DNA from: Actinoplanes sp. M2I2
GTDB taxonomy: Bacteria; Actinomycetota; Actinomycetes; Mycobacteriales; Micromonosporaceae
NCBI RefSeq assembly: GCF_023544445.1
Contig: NZ_JALPVJ010000008.1
Coordinates: forward strand, 248,001-312,000
Length of the DNA stretch: 64,000 nucleotides
Direction of reading: 5' to 3'
The notes under the pieces were generated by a model. It had not been told where the DNA came from. It searched no databases and saw only the letters and a list, made by a program, of their open reading frames with translations. Numbering within the stretch: the first letter of the stretch is position 1; each line of letters opens with the position of its first letter. Positions 8,796 through 16,416 of this stretch are shown here, piece by piece. Position numbers and translations under genes: made by a program.

Positions 8796-9617
8796 GTGAC
8801 GACTCGGACCACAACGCGCGCTGCCCGCCTCGACCAGGTTTGTGCCGATGCGGTCGGGATCGCCCGCGGCGCGATCACCGATGTGGACCCGTCCGACATC
8901 GGCGACCACCTCGAGGCCATCGCCGAGGGCGACCGTCTCGTGACGCACCTCTTCGAGAGTCACCTCGCGGGTTATCGCGGCTGGCGCTGGGCGGTCACGG
9001 TCACCCGCGTTCCGCGCAGCCGGCACGTCACCGTCTGCGAGACGGTGCTGCTGCCCGGGCCCGACGCGCTGCTGGCTCCCGGCTGGGTGCCCTGGAACGA
9101 GCGCCTTCAGCCCGGTGACCTCGGCGTGGGCGACCTCATGCCGACCGCTCCGGACGACGAGCGGCTGGCCCAGGGCTACGTGCTCAGCGACGACCCGGCG
9201 GTCGAGGAGGTCAGCTGGGAGCTCGGCCTCGGCCGGCCCCGGGTGATGTCCCGCGAGGGCCGGATCGACGCCGCCCAGCGGTGGTATGACGGCGATGCCG
9301 GTCCCGAGGCGCCGATCTCGGTGGCCGCGCCCCGGAACGCCCGCTGCGGCACGTGCGGGTTCTACCTGCCACTGGCCGGCTCGATGCGGGCGATGTTCGG
9401 CGTCTGCGGCAACCTCTACGCCCCCGACGACGGCCGTGCGGTCAGCTCCGACCACGGCTGCGGCGCCCACTCCGAGGCCATGATCGGCACGGCCGAGCAG
9501 CCGGTCGAGGAGCTGCCGACGGTCTACGACGACAGCGAGGTCGAGTCGGTCGCGGTCAGCCGCGGGCACGGCTCGGTCGAGGAGAGCGAACCGGCCGAGG
9601 ACTACGGCCACAGCTGA
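8796..9617 (+). CDS. DUF3027 family protein
   Basis: A soluble 273-residue actinobacterial protein of the DUF3027 family. A conserved region with HLAGYRGWRWAVTVTR is followed near residue 190 by a cysteine cluster: RCGTCGFYLP, then VCGNLYAP and HGCGAHSE. The Cys/His spacing suggests a metal (probably zinc) site. GTG 8796 is used as the start (VTTRTTTRAARLDQVCADA); the GGGGA upstream is about 10 bases away, so the start is not certain. It is divergent from the MFS gene. Function unknown. Confidence 0.85.
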   Translation: MTTRTTTRAARLDQVCADAVGIARGAITDVDPSDIGDHLEAIAEGDRLVTHLFESHLAGYRGWRWAVTVTRVPRSRHVTVCETVLLPGPDALLAPGWVPWNERLQPGDLGVGDLMPTAPDDERLAQGYVLSDDPAVEEVSWELGLGRPRVMSREGRIDAAQRWYDGDAGPEAPISVAAPRNARCGTCGFYLPLAGSMRAMFGVCGNLYAPDDGRAVSSDHGCGAHSEAMIGTAEQPVEELPTVYDDSEVESVAVSRGHGSVEESEPAEDYGHS

Positions 9618-9629
9618 GCGGCCGGGTGG

Positions 9630-9890
9630 TCACAGCTCGGCCGTCGACGTCACCGTGAACTCGGGGTGCGTCAGCTGACGGCGGCGCTTGCGGTGCCGAT
9701 CGTGCACGATCATCGTGATCAGACCGGGGATGCCGGCCAGGAATCCCGCCATGCAGACCTGCAGCCAGCGCTCCGGGCCGTCGGCCAGCCACACGATCAA
9801 GGCGGCGACGGCGAAAGCGGCGAGGCCGCCGACGGCGAACGGGACCATCGGCGGGTCCAGCGGTTCGACTCGGGGCTTCCGTTCAGTCAC
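9630..9890 (-). CDS. DUF2530 small membrane protein
   Basis: An 86-residue protein with two hydrophobic segments (about residues 15-35 and 45-63) and a basic stretch HDRHRKRRRQL before the C-terminus. The motif PLDPPMVPFAVGGLAAFAVA is characteristic of the actinobacterial DUF2530 family. It converges tightly (12 bases) on the DUF3027 gene and is divergent from the purine permease. Function unknown. Confidence 0.85.
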   Translation of the reverse strand: MTERKPRVEPLDPPMVPFAVGGLAAFAVAALIVWLADGPERWLQVCMAGFLAGIPGLITMIVHDRHRKRRRQLTHPEFTVTSTAEL

Positions 9891-10020
9891 ACCGACAGGA
9901 TAGGTCGGCGGAGATCACGGGTGGGCCCCTGTGACCGGGCCGACATCGCCTGGTTTTGCGCTGGTCATCGACGGCTGAGACCATGCCCGCGTCACCCACC
10001 TGTCAGCCGGAGAGGTCCGT

Positions 10021-11445
10021 ATGTCCACCGCAGCCGATACACGTACGTCGAAGAATGGTTTCGATCGGTTCTTTGAGATCTCGGCGCGGGGCTCGACCCT
10101 CGGCCGTGAGGTCCGCGGTGGCCTGGCCACCTTCTTCACGATGGCCTACATCGTGGTGCTCAACCCGCTGATCATCGGCAACGGGGTGGACGCCGACGGC
10201 GCTCAGCTGCCGATCGCCGCACTGGCCGCCGGCACCGCGCTGGTGGCCGGCGTGATGACGATCCTGATGGGCGTCGTGGCCCGGTTCCCGCTGGCGCTGG
10301 CGGCCGGCCTCGGGGTCAACGCCCTGGTCGCGTACGAGATCGCGCCCGAGATGACCTGGGCCGACGCCATGGGTCTGGTCGTGATCGAGGGTGTGCTCAT
10401 CGCCATCCTGGTGCTCACCGGCCTGCGGGAGCTGGTCTTCCGGGCCGTGCCGACCCAGCTCAAGACCGCGATCGGCGTGGGCATCGGCCTGTTCCTGATG
10501 ATCATCGGCCTGGTCGACGCCGGTTTCGTGCGCCGGGTGCCGGACGCCGCCAACACCACCGTGCCGGTCGAGCTCGGCCTCGGCGGCAAGCTGGCCACCT
10601 GGCCGGCCGCGGTGTTCGTGATCGGCCTGCTCTTCACGCTGATCCTCTTCGTCCGCAAGGTGCGCGGCGCGATCCTCATCGGCATCCTCGGCACCACCGT
10701 GCTGGCGATCGTCGTCGAGGCGATCGCGCATCCCAAGGGCTGGTCGCTCAACGTGCCGACGCTGCCCGACAAGGTCGTCAGCACGCCCGACCTGTCGCTG
10801 ATCGGCCACTTCAACGTGCTCGACTCGTGGTCGCGGGCCGGCTGGCTGGTCGTGCTCATGTTCATCTTCAGCCTGCTGATCACCGACTTCTTCGACACCA
10901 TGGGCACGATGGTCGCGGTCGGCCAGGAGGGCGGGCTGCTCGACGAGCGGGGCATGCCGCCGCGGACGCGCGAGATCCTGCTCGTCGACTCGGTGGCCGC
11001 GGCCGCCGGTGGCGCGGCCAGCGTGTCGAGCAACACCGCGTACATCGAAAGCGCCGCAGGTGTCGGCGAGGGCGCCCGCACCGGCGCGGCCAACCTGGTC
11101 ACCGGCGGTCTGTTCCTGCTCGCGATGTTCTTCACGCCGCTGGTCTCGGTGGTGCCCTTCGAGGCCGCGTCGACCGCGCTCGTGGTGGTCGGCTTCCTGA
11201 TGCTGACCGCGATCCGGCTGATCGACTGGACCGACTACACCATCGCGGTGCCGGCGTTCCTGGCCATCACGCTCATGCCGTTCACCTATTCGATCTCCAA
11301 CGGCATCGGCGCCGGCGTGATCTCGTACGTTGTCCTCAAGGTCGCCACCGGCCGGGCCCGCGAGATCCACCCGATCCTGTACGGCGTGGCCGTGCTGTTC
11401 GTCCTGTACTTCTTGCGGGGCCCCCTGGAGGCTTGGATCCTGTGA
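10021..11445 (+). CDS. NCS2-family purine permease (AzgA/PbuG type)
   Basis: A 474-residue inner-membrane permease, probably for guanine/hypoxanthine/adenine. N-terminal signature EVRGGLATFFTMAYIVVLNP, then GLGVNALVAYEI and the DFFDTMGTMVAVG segment near residue 290, all typical of the AzgA-like branch rather than the UraA/xanthine branch. About twelve to fourteen membrane segments. ATG start with GGAGAGG upstream. No purine riboswitch was seen in the 130-base leader. Single gene, followed by the MarR gene. Confidence 0.92.
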   Translation: MSTAADTRTSKNGFDRFFEISARGSTLGREVRGGLATFFTMAYIVVLNPLIIGNGVDADGAQLPIAALAAGTALVAGVMTILMGVVARFPLALAAGLGVNALVAYEIAPEMTWADAMGLVVIEGVLIAILVLTGLRELVFRAVPTQLKTAIGVGIGLFLMIIGLVDAGFVRRVPDAANTTVPVELGLGGKLATWPAAVFVIGLLFTLILFVRKVRGAILIGILGTTVLAIVVEAIAHPKGWSLNVPTLPDKVVSTPDLSLIGHFNVLDSWSRAGWLVVLMFIFSLLITDFFDTMGTMVAVGQEGGLLDERGMPPRTREILLVDSVAAAAGGAASVSSNTAYIESAAGVGEGARTGAANLVTGGLFLLAMFFTPLVSVVPFEAASTALVVVGFLMLTAIRLIDWTDYTIAVPAFLAITLMPFTYSISNGIGAGVISYVVLKVATGRAREIHPILYGVAVLFVLYFLRGPLEAWIL

Positions 11446-11494
11446 CCCCGGTGACCGAGGTCATGCGCAGTTCGAATGTCGTTAGCCATGCTCA

Positions 11495-11507
11495 TTAGCT
11501 AGGCTAA
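11495..11507. promoter_or_regulatory. Palindromic operator overlapping the MarR promoter
   Basis: TTAGC-TAG-GCTAA is a perfect 5+3+5 inverted repeat, with a third half-site TTAGCC at 11482-11487. It overlaps a -10-like TAGGCT (11500-11505). Position and symmetry suggest autoregulation by the MarR protein encoded immediately downstream. Seen directly; the regulator is inferred. Confidence 0.5.
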
Positions 11508-11527
11508 GAATCGTGATGGAGTGGCCC

Positions 11528-11962
11528 GTGACGGTGGATCGAGGCACAGCCGACGAGCTGGCCAAGAAACTGCGCGAGGCGATTCAGCGGCTGAACCGGC
11601 GGGTCCGCCAGGCCCGTCCGGTCGGTGATCTCACCTTCAGCCAGCTCTCCGTGCTGACCAGCCTCCAGCTGGCCGGCGCGCTGACCCCGCGCGAGCTCGC
11701 CGACGTCGAACGCGTCCAGCCCCCGACGATGACCAAGATCATCGGGAAGCTGGAGGAGCGCGGACTGGTCAAGCGGACCCCGCACCCGACCGACGGCCGG
11801 CAGGTCATCCTGTCGGCCACCGACCAGGGACAGGCCGTCTACGCCCAGTTCGAGCGGGCGCGCAACGAGTGGCTGGCCACCCAGCTGACCGCTCTGGCGC
11901 CCGACGAACGGGAGACGCTGGCCCGGGCCTCGGAGATCCTGCAGAAGATCTCGCGCGCCTGA
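11528..11962 (+). CDS. MarR-family transcriptional regulator
   Basis: A winged-helix dimeric DNA-binding protein of 144 residues. The recognition region reads LTPRELADVERVQPPTMTKIIGKLEERGLVKR, with the wing TPHPTDGRQVILSATDQG: a classic MarR arrangement. GTG 11528 has GGAG 6 bases upstream; a leaderless start at 11513 (GTG) or 11516 (ATG), 7 or 10 bases after the TAGGCT -10-like box, is also possible and would add up to five residues. The MFS gene follows 69 bases downstream and may be its target, as drug exporters often are. Confidence 0.9.
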   Translation: MTVDRGTADELAKKLREAIQRLNRRVRQARPVGDLTFSQLSVLTSLQLAGALTPRELADVERVQPPTMTKIIGKLEERGLVKRTPHPTDGRQVILSATDQGQAVYAQFERARNEWLATQLTALAPDERETLARASEILQKISRA

Positions 11963-12031
11963 GGGGGTTCGGCTACGCGGCGCTTCGTCACGTGACGATG
12001 ACGCGTACGACCGAACAGGAGGCGCAGCCGC

Positions 12032-13660
12032 GTGCGGTCAGTGCTGAACACGACCTTCCGCTCCCTACAGGTTCGCAACTATCGGCTGTTCGCCACCGGG
12101 CAGCTGGTGAAGCTGGTCGGCGTGTGGATGATGTTCACCGCGCAGGACTGGCTGGTGCTCGACCTCTCCGGCAACTCGCCCGGCGCGCTCGGCGCCGTGG
12201 CCTCGCTGCAGTTCCTGCCGGTGCTGGCCCTCACCCTCTACGCCGGCAAGCTCGCCGACCGCTTCGACAAGCGACGGCTGCTGGTCGCCGCCAACGCCGC
12301 CTTCGCGATCACGGCGATCGTCTTCGCGATCCTGGTCGCGTCCGGTCACGTCCAGCTCTGGCACGTGTTCCTCTTCGCCGGTCTGCTGGGCATCGCCAAC
12401 GCCGTCGAAACCCCGGTGCGGCAGGCCTTCGTCTCCGAGCTGGTCGAGCTGCCGCTGCTGCCGAACGCGCTCGCGCTCTCGGCGGCCACCTTCAACACCG
12501 CCCGGATCGCCGGACCGGCCCTGGCCGGCGTGGCGCTCGCGGTCTTCGACACCGGGCCGGTCTTCCTGATCGCCACCGTGCTGGCGATCGCGCCGATCTT
12601 CAGTTACACCCGCATGCGGGCGGCCGACCTGAGGCCGGCCGAGCGGCAGGCCAAGAAGGACGCCCGCATCTCGGACGGTCTCCGGTACGTCGGAAAGCGC
12701 CCCGACCTGCTGCTGCCCATCTGCCTGATGTTCGTGGTCGGCATGATCGGCTTCAACTTCCCGGTCACCCTCGCGGCGCTCGCGAAAATCGACTTCAACG
12801 CCGGTCCCTCCACGTTCGGCCTGCTGACCACGGCCCTGGCCGTCGGAGCGCTCGGTGGCGCGCTGGCCGGCAGCGCTCGACGGGCCCGGCCGGGCGCCTA
12901 CCTGGTGATCGGGGCGGCGCTCGCGTTCAGCGTGCTCGAATTCGTGGTCGGCTTCGCGCCGAGCTTCGTGGTGGCCATGCTGCTGCTCGTGCCGACCGGG
13001 TTCTTCTCGATCTATCTGGCTCAGGCCGCCAACCACCGTGTGCAGATGGGCGTCGACTCCGTCTTCCGGGGGCGGGTGATGGCGCTCTACGTGCTGGTCT
13101 TCCTGGGCACGACGCCGATCGGCGCGTCGCTGGCCGGCTGGTGGGGGGAGCACTTCGGGGTGGCCTCGAGCATCTCGGGCGCTGGGGTGGTGTGCTTCGT
13201 CGCCTCGGTGGTGGCGCTGGTGTGGCAGTTGCGCACCAGCGGTGACCGTCTCTCGCTGACGTTCCGTCCCTGGCCGCGCCTGCGCCTCATCCGGACCCCG
13301 GAGCCGGCCGAGCCGGCCACGGTGGAGTCGGCCACCGAGGCGCCGACGCTCGCCTCCACGGCTGCGGCTGCCACGTCCACGGCTGCCACGTCCACGGCTG
13401 CCACGTCGACGTCCACGGCTGCCACGTCCACGTCCACGGCTGCCACGTCCACGTCCACGGCTGCCACGTCCACGGCCACGGCTGCCACGTCCACGGCCGC
13501 GGCTGCCACGTCCACGGCTGTAGCGCCCACGGCTGTGGCGCCCACGGCTGCGGCGCCCACGGCGCTCACGGTTGCCTCGCCGGCGCCCTCCGCTTCGTCA
13601 TCGAGCGAGCCGGACGTGCCGGTCGGCAAGATCCCGGAACGCGAAGCTTCTGCCGCCTGA
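12032..13660 (+). CDS. MFS exporter with Thr/Ser/Ala repeat tail
   Basis: A 542-residue major facilitator of the EntS-like (MFS_3) branch. Residues 1-405 hold about twelve membrane segments, with the loop motif GKLADRFDKRRLL after the second; exporters of siderophores or drugs share this form. Residues about 440-515 are a repetitive hydrophilic tail of TSTAA units encoded by tandem DNA repeats. AGGAGG lies about 9 bases before the GTG start. The gene follows the MarR regulator and is probably under its control. The substrate cannot be predicted; the tail is expected to be cytoplasmic and disordered. Confidence 0.88.
   Translation: MRSVLNTTFRSLQVRNYRLFATGQLVKLVGVWMMFTAQDWLVLDLSGNSPGALGAVASLQFLPVLALTLYAGKLADRFDKRRLLVAANAAFAITAIVFAILVASGHVQLWHVFLFAGLLGIANAVETPVRQAFVSELVELPLLPNALALSAATFNTARIAGPALAGVALAVFDTGPVFLIATVLAIAPIFSYTRMRAADLRPAERQAKKDARISDGLRYVGKRPDLLLPICLMFVVGMIGFNFPVTLAALAKIDFNAGPSTFGLLTTALAVGALGGALAGSARRARPGAYLVIGAALAFSVLEFVVGFAPSFVVAMLLLVPTGFFSIYLAQAANHRVQMGVDSVFRGRVMALYVLVFLGTTPIGASLAGWWGEHFGVASSISGAGVVCFVASVVALVWQLRTSGDRLSLTFRPWPRLRLIRTPEPAEPATVESATEAPTLASTAAAATSTAATSTAATSTSTAATSTSTAATSTSTAATSTATAATSTAAAATSTAVAPTAVAPTAAAPTALTVASPAPSASSSSEPDVPVGKIPEREASAA
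13366..13515 (+). repeat. In-frame tandem repeat, 15/21-bp units, inside the MFS gene
   Basis: Repeats of ACGTCCACGGCTGCC, with variants carrying an extra ACGTCC block, encode alternating Thr-Ser-Thr-Ala-Ala runs. A degenerate GCGCCCACGGCTG continuation follows to about 13560. All units keep the reading frame, so copy number could vary without breaking the protein. Confidence 0.85.
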
Positions 13661-13719
13661 CGGGTATTTGGCAGACAAGAGTATTCCGGATCAGGGGCGT
13701 TTCGATTTAGCGTCATGAC

Positions 13720-14169
13720 GTGGCCCTAGCGCACATGGTCGTGCTCACGGCGGCGCTCGTCCTTCCTCTGACCGTGCCCTACGCGGTAGCGGTCGCTCTG
13801 AGGCGCGACGAGTTCCGCCGCCGGCGCGCGTGCGCGGACGACCCTTCGCAGGTCGCTGCCCTGATCCGCCTCGACCGCAAGATCCGCGACACCGACCCGG
13901 CGGTGGTGACGGCCAACCTCAAGCCGCCACCGATCGAGTGGCTGGCCCGCGATCTGCGCCGTCTCGACCGCCAGCGCCGGGGCGGGGTGACCCTGGAGTC
14001 GGAACTGTGGTTGGCCGCCGTGGTGCGGGCCTATGACGAGCGGCTGTGCCTCGCTTGCGCCTGCCTGGGCGTCGCCGAGAACCTGCGTCCGCTGCACGGT
14101 CTCGACCGCGAGATCGAAAGGGTACGGGTGGAGGGCGCCCTCGAGGCCGCCGGCCTCCAGCTGCGCTGA
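13720..14169 (+). CDS. Hypothetical protein with N-terminal membrane anchor
   Basis: A 149-residue protein: one hydrophobic segment at about residues 6-27 (VVLTAALVLPLTVPYAVAVA), then a basic RRDEFRRRRA stop-transfer and a charged cytoplasmic-looking domain with many Arg, Asp and Leu. No domain recognised. GTG 13720 or the in-frame ATG at 13735 could be the start; neither has a strong ribosome site. Codon use is normal for the window, which supports coding. Stands alone between the MFS gene and the tandem-repeat array. Confidence 0.6.
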   Translation: MALAHMVVLTAALVLPLTVPYAVAVALRRDEFRRRRACADDPSQVAALIRLDRKIRDTDPAVVTANLKPPPIEWLARDLRRLDRQRRGGVTLESELWLAAVVRAYDERLCLACACLGVAENLRPLHGLDREIERVRVEGALEAAGLQLR

Positions 14170-14395
14170 TCGAGATTCTCGCAACACGTCGGAATCACTG
14201 CCGCCATCGGCGCGGTCGCGCTGATCAGGCGTCAGGTAGCGCGCCGGATCATCGCGCGCCATAGCTGAGCTGCGCTGATCAAGGCGCTCGGCGAGGCAAC
14301 CCCCAGAGCCGGCCGCATCTGACGGCGGTGATCGGGCGCTGATCGGTACGACCGATCACGCAACGTTTGCCGGGTGTGCGGAGACGCTGTGCTCT
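14170..14395. other. Non-coding stretch before the repeat array
   Basis: I see no gene here. The last 25 bases (about 14371-14395) resemble the end of the 67-bp repeat unit that follows, so they are probably a decayed partial copy. Confidence 0.5.
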
Positions 14396-14797
14396 GCGCG
14401 GGTCGGTGTGCGTAGGCGGGTGGCGCGGTGTGGTTGGCGGGTGTGCTGAGGGCGGGTGTTTTGCGCGGGTCGGTGTGCGTAGGCGGGTGGCGCGGTGTGG
14501 TTGGCGGGTGTGCTGAGGGCGGGTGTTTTGCGCGGGTCGGTGTGCGTAGGCGGGTGGCGCGGTGTGGTTGGCGGGTGTGCTGAGGGCGGGTGTTTTGCGC
14601 GGGTCGGTGTGCGTAGGCGGGTGGCGCGGTGTGGTTGGCGGGTGTGCTGAGGGCGGGTGTTTTGCGCGGGTCGGTGTGCGTAGGCGGGTGGCGCGATGTG
14701 GTTGACGGGTGTGCTGAGGGCCGGTGCTCTGCGCGGGTCGGTGTGCGTAGGCCGGTGCGCGATGTGGTCGCCGGGTGTGCTGAGGGACGGTGCCCTA
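14396..14797. repeat. 67-bp direct tandem repeat array, six copies
   Basis: Units begin GCGCGGGTCGGTGTGCGTAG at 14396, 14463, 14530, 14597, 14664 and 14731, exactly 67 bases apart. The first four copies appear identical; the fifth diverges in its second half (GCGATG, TTGACGGG, GCCGGTGCTCT) and the sixth further. The plus strand is strongly G/T-biased. Because 67 is not a multiple of three, this is not a protein repeat. No spacers and no dyad symmetry, so it is not CRISPR. Confidence 0.95.
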
Positions 14798-14832
14798 CGC
14801 GCGGCCCACCGCCCGTGGCCGGTCTTGGTTGG

Positions 14833-15183
14833 TCAGCGGCGCGCCAGGGTTGCTGGGATGTCGGGGCGGCGAGCCGTCAGGAGGGCCGCGAGCGTCAGCG
14901 CGAGCAGTGCGCCGAGCGTGCTGGGCAGGCCGAACTCGCTTTCCACCGCGTAGGACGCGGCCGAGGTGGCCAGCACGCCAGCGGCGTAGGCGAACGCGAC
15001 CGGCAGGGCCACCTTCGCCGCCGGGTCGGGCAGTCCGGCCGCGACCGCCAGCGCGACGATCAGGAGCAGGTCGGGCACCAGGAAGAGGTTGTCCGCGCGC
15101 CAGGAGTCGTGCAGGAAGAGGAAGACGAACGTGGTCAGGCTGAGAATGGCCGCCGCGAGCCGGCCCCACTGGAGAAGTCGCAT
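14833..15183 (-). CDS. Small membrane protein divergent from TetR
   Basis: A 116-residue protein starting MRLLQWGRLAAAILSLTTFV, with four hydrophobic segments (about 8-24, 35-52, 58-78, 86-103). No named family recognised; size and topology resemble small four-helix membrane proteins. ATG 15183 has no ribosome site but a TACGGT -10-like box lies 6 bases upstream, so the message is probably leaderless. The first operator overlaps this start codon, making it the likely target of the divergent TetR regulator. Longer open frames reading upstream through the tetR gene are artefacts. Confidence 0.75.
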   Translation of the reverse strand: MRLLQWGRLAAAILSLTTFVFLFLHDSWRADNLFLVPDLLLIVALAVAAGLPDPAAKVALPVAFAYAAGVLATSAASYAVESEFGLPSTLGALLALTLAALLTARRPDIPATLARR

Positions 15184-15199
15184 GTCTACACCGTAGACA
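15183..15199. promoter_or_regulatory. TetR operator 1, perfect palindrome
   Basis: TGTCTAC-ACC-GTAGACA is a perfect 7+3+7 inverted repeat. It overlaps the ATG and the -10 box (TACGGT on the minus strand) of the membrane-protein gene. Its centre is 30 bases from that of operator 2, about three helical turns. Confidence 0.8.
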
Positions 15200-15212
15200 C
15201 GCGATGGGCCGA

Positions 15213-15229
15213 TGTCTACGGCGTAGACT
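15213..15229. promoter_or_regulatory. TetR operator 2, near-perfect palindrome
   Basis: TGTCTAC-GGC-GTAGACT matches operator 1 in 6 of 7 symmetric pairs. It contains TAGACT (15224-15229), a -10-like box placed 8 bases before the tetR GTG, which implies autorepression of a leaderless tetR transcript. Confidence 0.78.
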
Positions 15230-15237
15230 TCTGAGCC

Positions 15238-15837
15238 GTGCCGCTGAGTCCCGCAGTCATCACCCAGGCGACCCTCGCGCTCGGCGACCGTGAGGGTGTC
15301 AAGGCCATGTCCATGCGTCGCATCGCCGCCGAGCTCGGCTGCGACCCGATGGCCATCTACCGGCACTTCCCGCACCGCGAGGCGCTGCTCGACGCCGTCG
15401 CCGACGCGGTGGCCGACGAGGTGCCGGCGCCCGAAGGGGACGAGCCGTGGGACGAGCGGATCCGGCTCCTCCTCACGGGCATGCGAACCGTGGCTCTGCG
15501 CCATCCCGGTATCGCCGGTCACGTCGCCTCCCGCCCGCCTCTGGGCCCGCGTGGCCGCCGCGTGGCCGGCGTGCTTTTCGGGGCGCTGACCGAGGCCGGA
15601 TTGCCCCCGGCTGATGTGGTGCGGGCCTTTCAGGCACTGATCGCCTACACGGCGGCCGGCCTGCGGATGGCGGTCGACGCGGGGGAGCGGGACGTGCGCT
15701 GGCAACAGGTGAGCGAGGCGATGGAGGGCCTGCCCGGCGATCAGCTGCCCGTGGTCGGTTCGGCCGAGCAGTTCGACTACGGCCTGCGGCTGATGCTCAA
15801 CGGCATCCGCCTCGAGGGTGAGCGTGCGCAGCCCTGA
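15238..15837 (+). CDS. TetR-family transcriptional repressor
   Basis: A 199-residue regulator. The N-terminal HTH reads AMSMRRIAAELGCDPMAIYRHFPHREALLDAV (residues about 21-52), diagnostic of TetR proteins; the rest is an all-helical ligand/dimer domain resembling the TetR_C type. GTG 15238 lies 8 bases after a -10-like TAGACT and has no ribosome site, so it is probably leaderless. Two matching palindromes lie between it and the divergent membrane gene. The last 24 codons are duplicated just downstream. The ligand is unknown. Confidence 0.92.
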   Translation: MPLSPAVITQATLALGDREGVKAMSMRRIAAELGCDPMAIYRHFPHREALLDAVADAVADEVPAPEGDEPWDERIRLLLTGMRTVALRHPGIAGHVASRPPLGPRGRRVAGVLFGALTEAGLPPADVVRAFQALIAYTAAGLRMAVDAGERDVRWQQVSEAMEGLPGDQLPVVGSAEQFDYGLRLMLNGIRLEGERAQP

Positions 15838-15929
15838 CGGCGGTGACGAGCAGGTCGACTGCGGCCTGCGGCTGATGCTCAACGGCATCCGCCTCGAGGG
15901 TGAGCGTGCGCAGCCCTGACCGCGGTGGA
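15766..15929. repeat. 82-bp tandem duplication of the tetR 3' end
   Basis: Copies at 15766-15847 and 15848-15929 share almost every base (GAGCAG, TCGACT, then an identical run from GGCCTGCGGC through the stop codon). The first copy contains the end of tetR; the second carries the same LMLNGIRLEGERAQP coding sequence and stop but is not translated as part of a gene. A recent slippage or recombination event is likely. Confidence 0.9.
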
Positions 15930-15936
15930 GGGTTGG

Positions 15937-16416
15937 TTACAGGGGCCAGGAGGCCAGGCGTTCGTAGCGCCCGTCGGCGCTGCTCATCAGCGCGAAGGAG
16001 GTCACCGGCCACGGTGAGCCCTCGTGGGCGGCCAGGGCGCGGCGGAGGGCGCCGTCCGGCTTGTAGGAGACCGTCATGTGGGGGCGGAACGGGCGGTCGT
16101 CGCTGGGGAAGCCGCCCAGGGTCAGGGCGTCCCGGATGTCCTCGCGCAGGTCGGCGAGCTGGGTCAGGTCGCCGGCCACGCCGGCCCAGGCCGCCGTGCC
16201 GAACTGGCCGCCGCCGCTCAACCTCAGCTCGAACGGGCCCGGTGACGGCACGTCGGCCAGCAGGGGGACCACCGCCTCGGTCGGGGCCGAACCGAGAAAG
16301 ACCAGCGTGAGGTGCCATTTCTCGGTCGGCGTCAGCCGCGAACCGGAGGGTAGAGCCCCGCGCAGCGCCTCGAGGGGAGGCGGGGGCGGGAAAACGCCGA
16401 CGAAGAGCCGGGTCAG
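15937..16416 (-). CDS. thpR: RNA 2',3'-cyclic phosphodiesterase / 2'-5' RNA ligase family
   Basis: A 2H phosphoesterase of about 159 residues. The two HxTx motifs are present: HLTLVFLG (near residue 36) and HMTVSY (near residue 110), and the protein begins with the family-like RLFVGVFPPP. No ATG, GTG or TTG precedes RLFVGVF in frame; the best start is CTG at 16416, which overlaps the TGA of sepH (CTGA), a coupling geometry like ATGA. A GTG at 16272 would delete the first catalytic motif and is rejected. Function by family: hydrolysis of 2',3'-cyclic phosphate ends of RNA; the cellular role is unclear. Confidence 0.82.
   Translation of the reverse strand: MTRLFVGVFPPPPPLEALRGALPSGSRLTPTEKWHLTLVFLGSAPTEAVVPLLADVPSPGPFELRLSGGGQFGTAAWAGVAGDLTQLADLREDIRDALTLGGFPSDDRPFRPHMTVSYKPDGALRRALAAHEGSPWPVTSFALMSSADGRYERLASWPL

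Noticed and set aside
7008..9611. 867-residue open frame on the minus strand
   Set aside because: Spans the divergent MFS and DUF3027 genes in a non-coding phase; composition is typical of high-GC shadow frames.
14396..14797. CRISPR array
   Set aside because: Direct repeats are contiguous with no unique spacers, no dyad, and no cas genes in the window.
14629..15234. Plus-strand frame running through the tandem repeat
   Set aside because: The repeat period (67) shifts frame, and the frame overlaps the membrane-protein gene; coincidence of a stop-poor GC-rich region.
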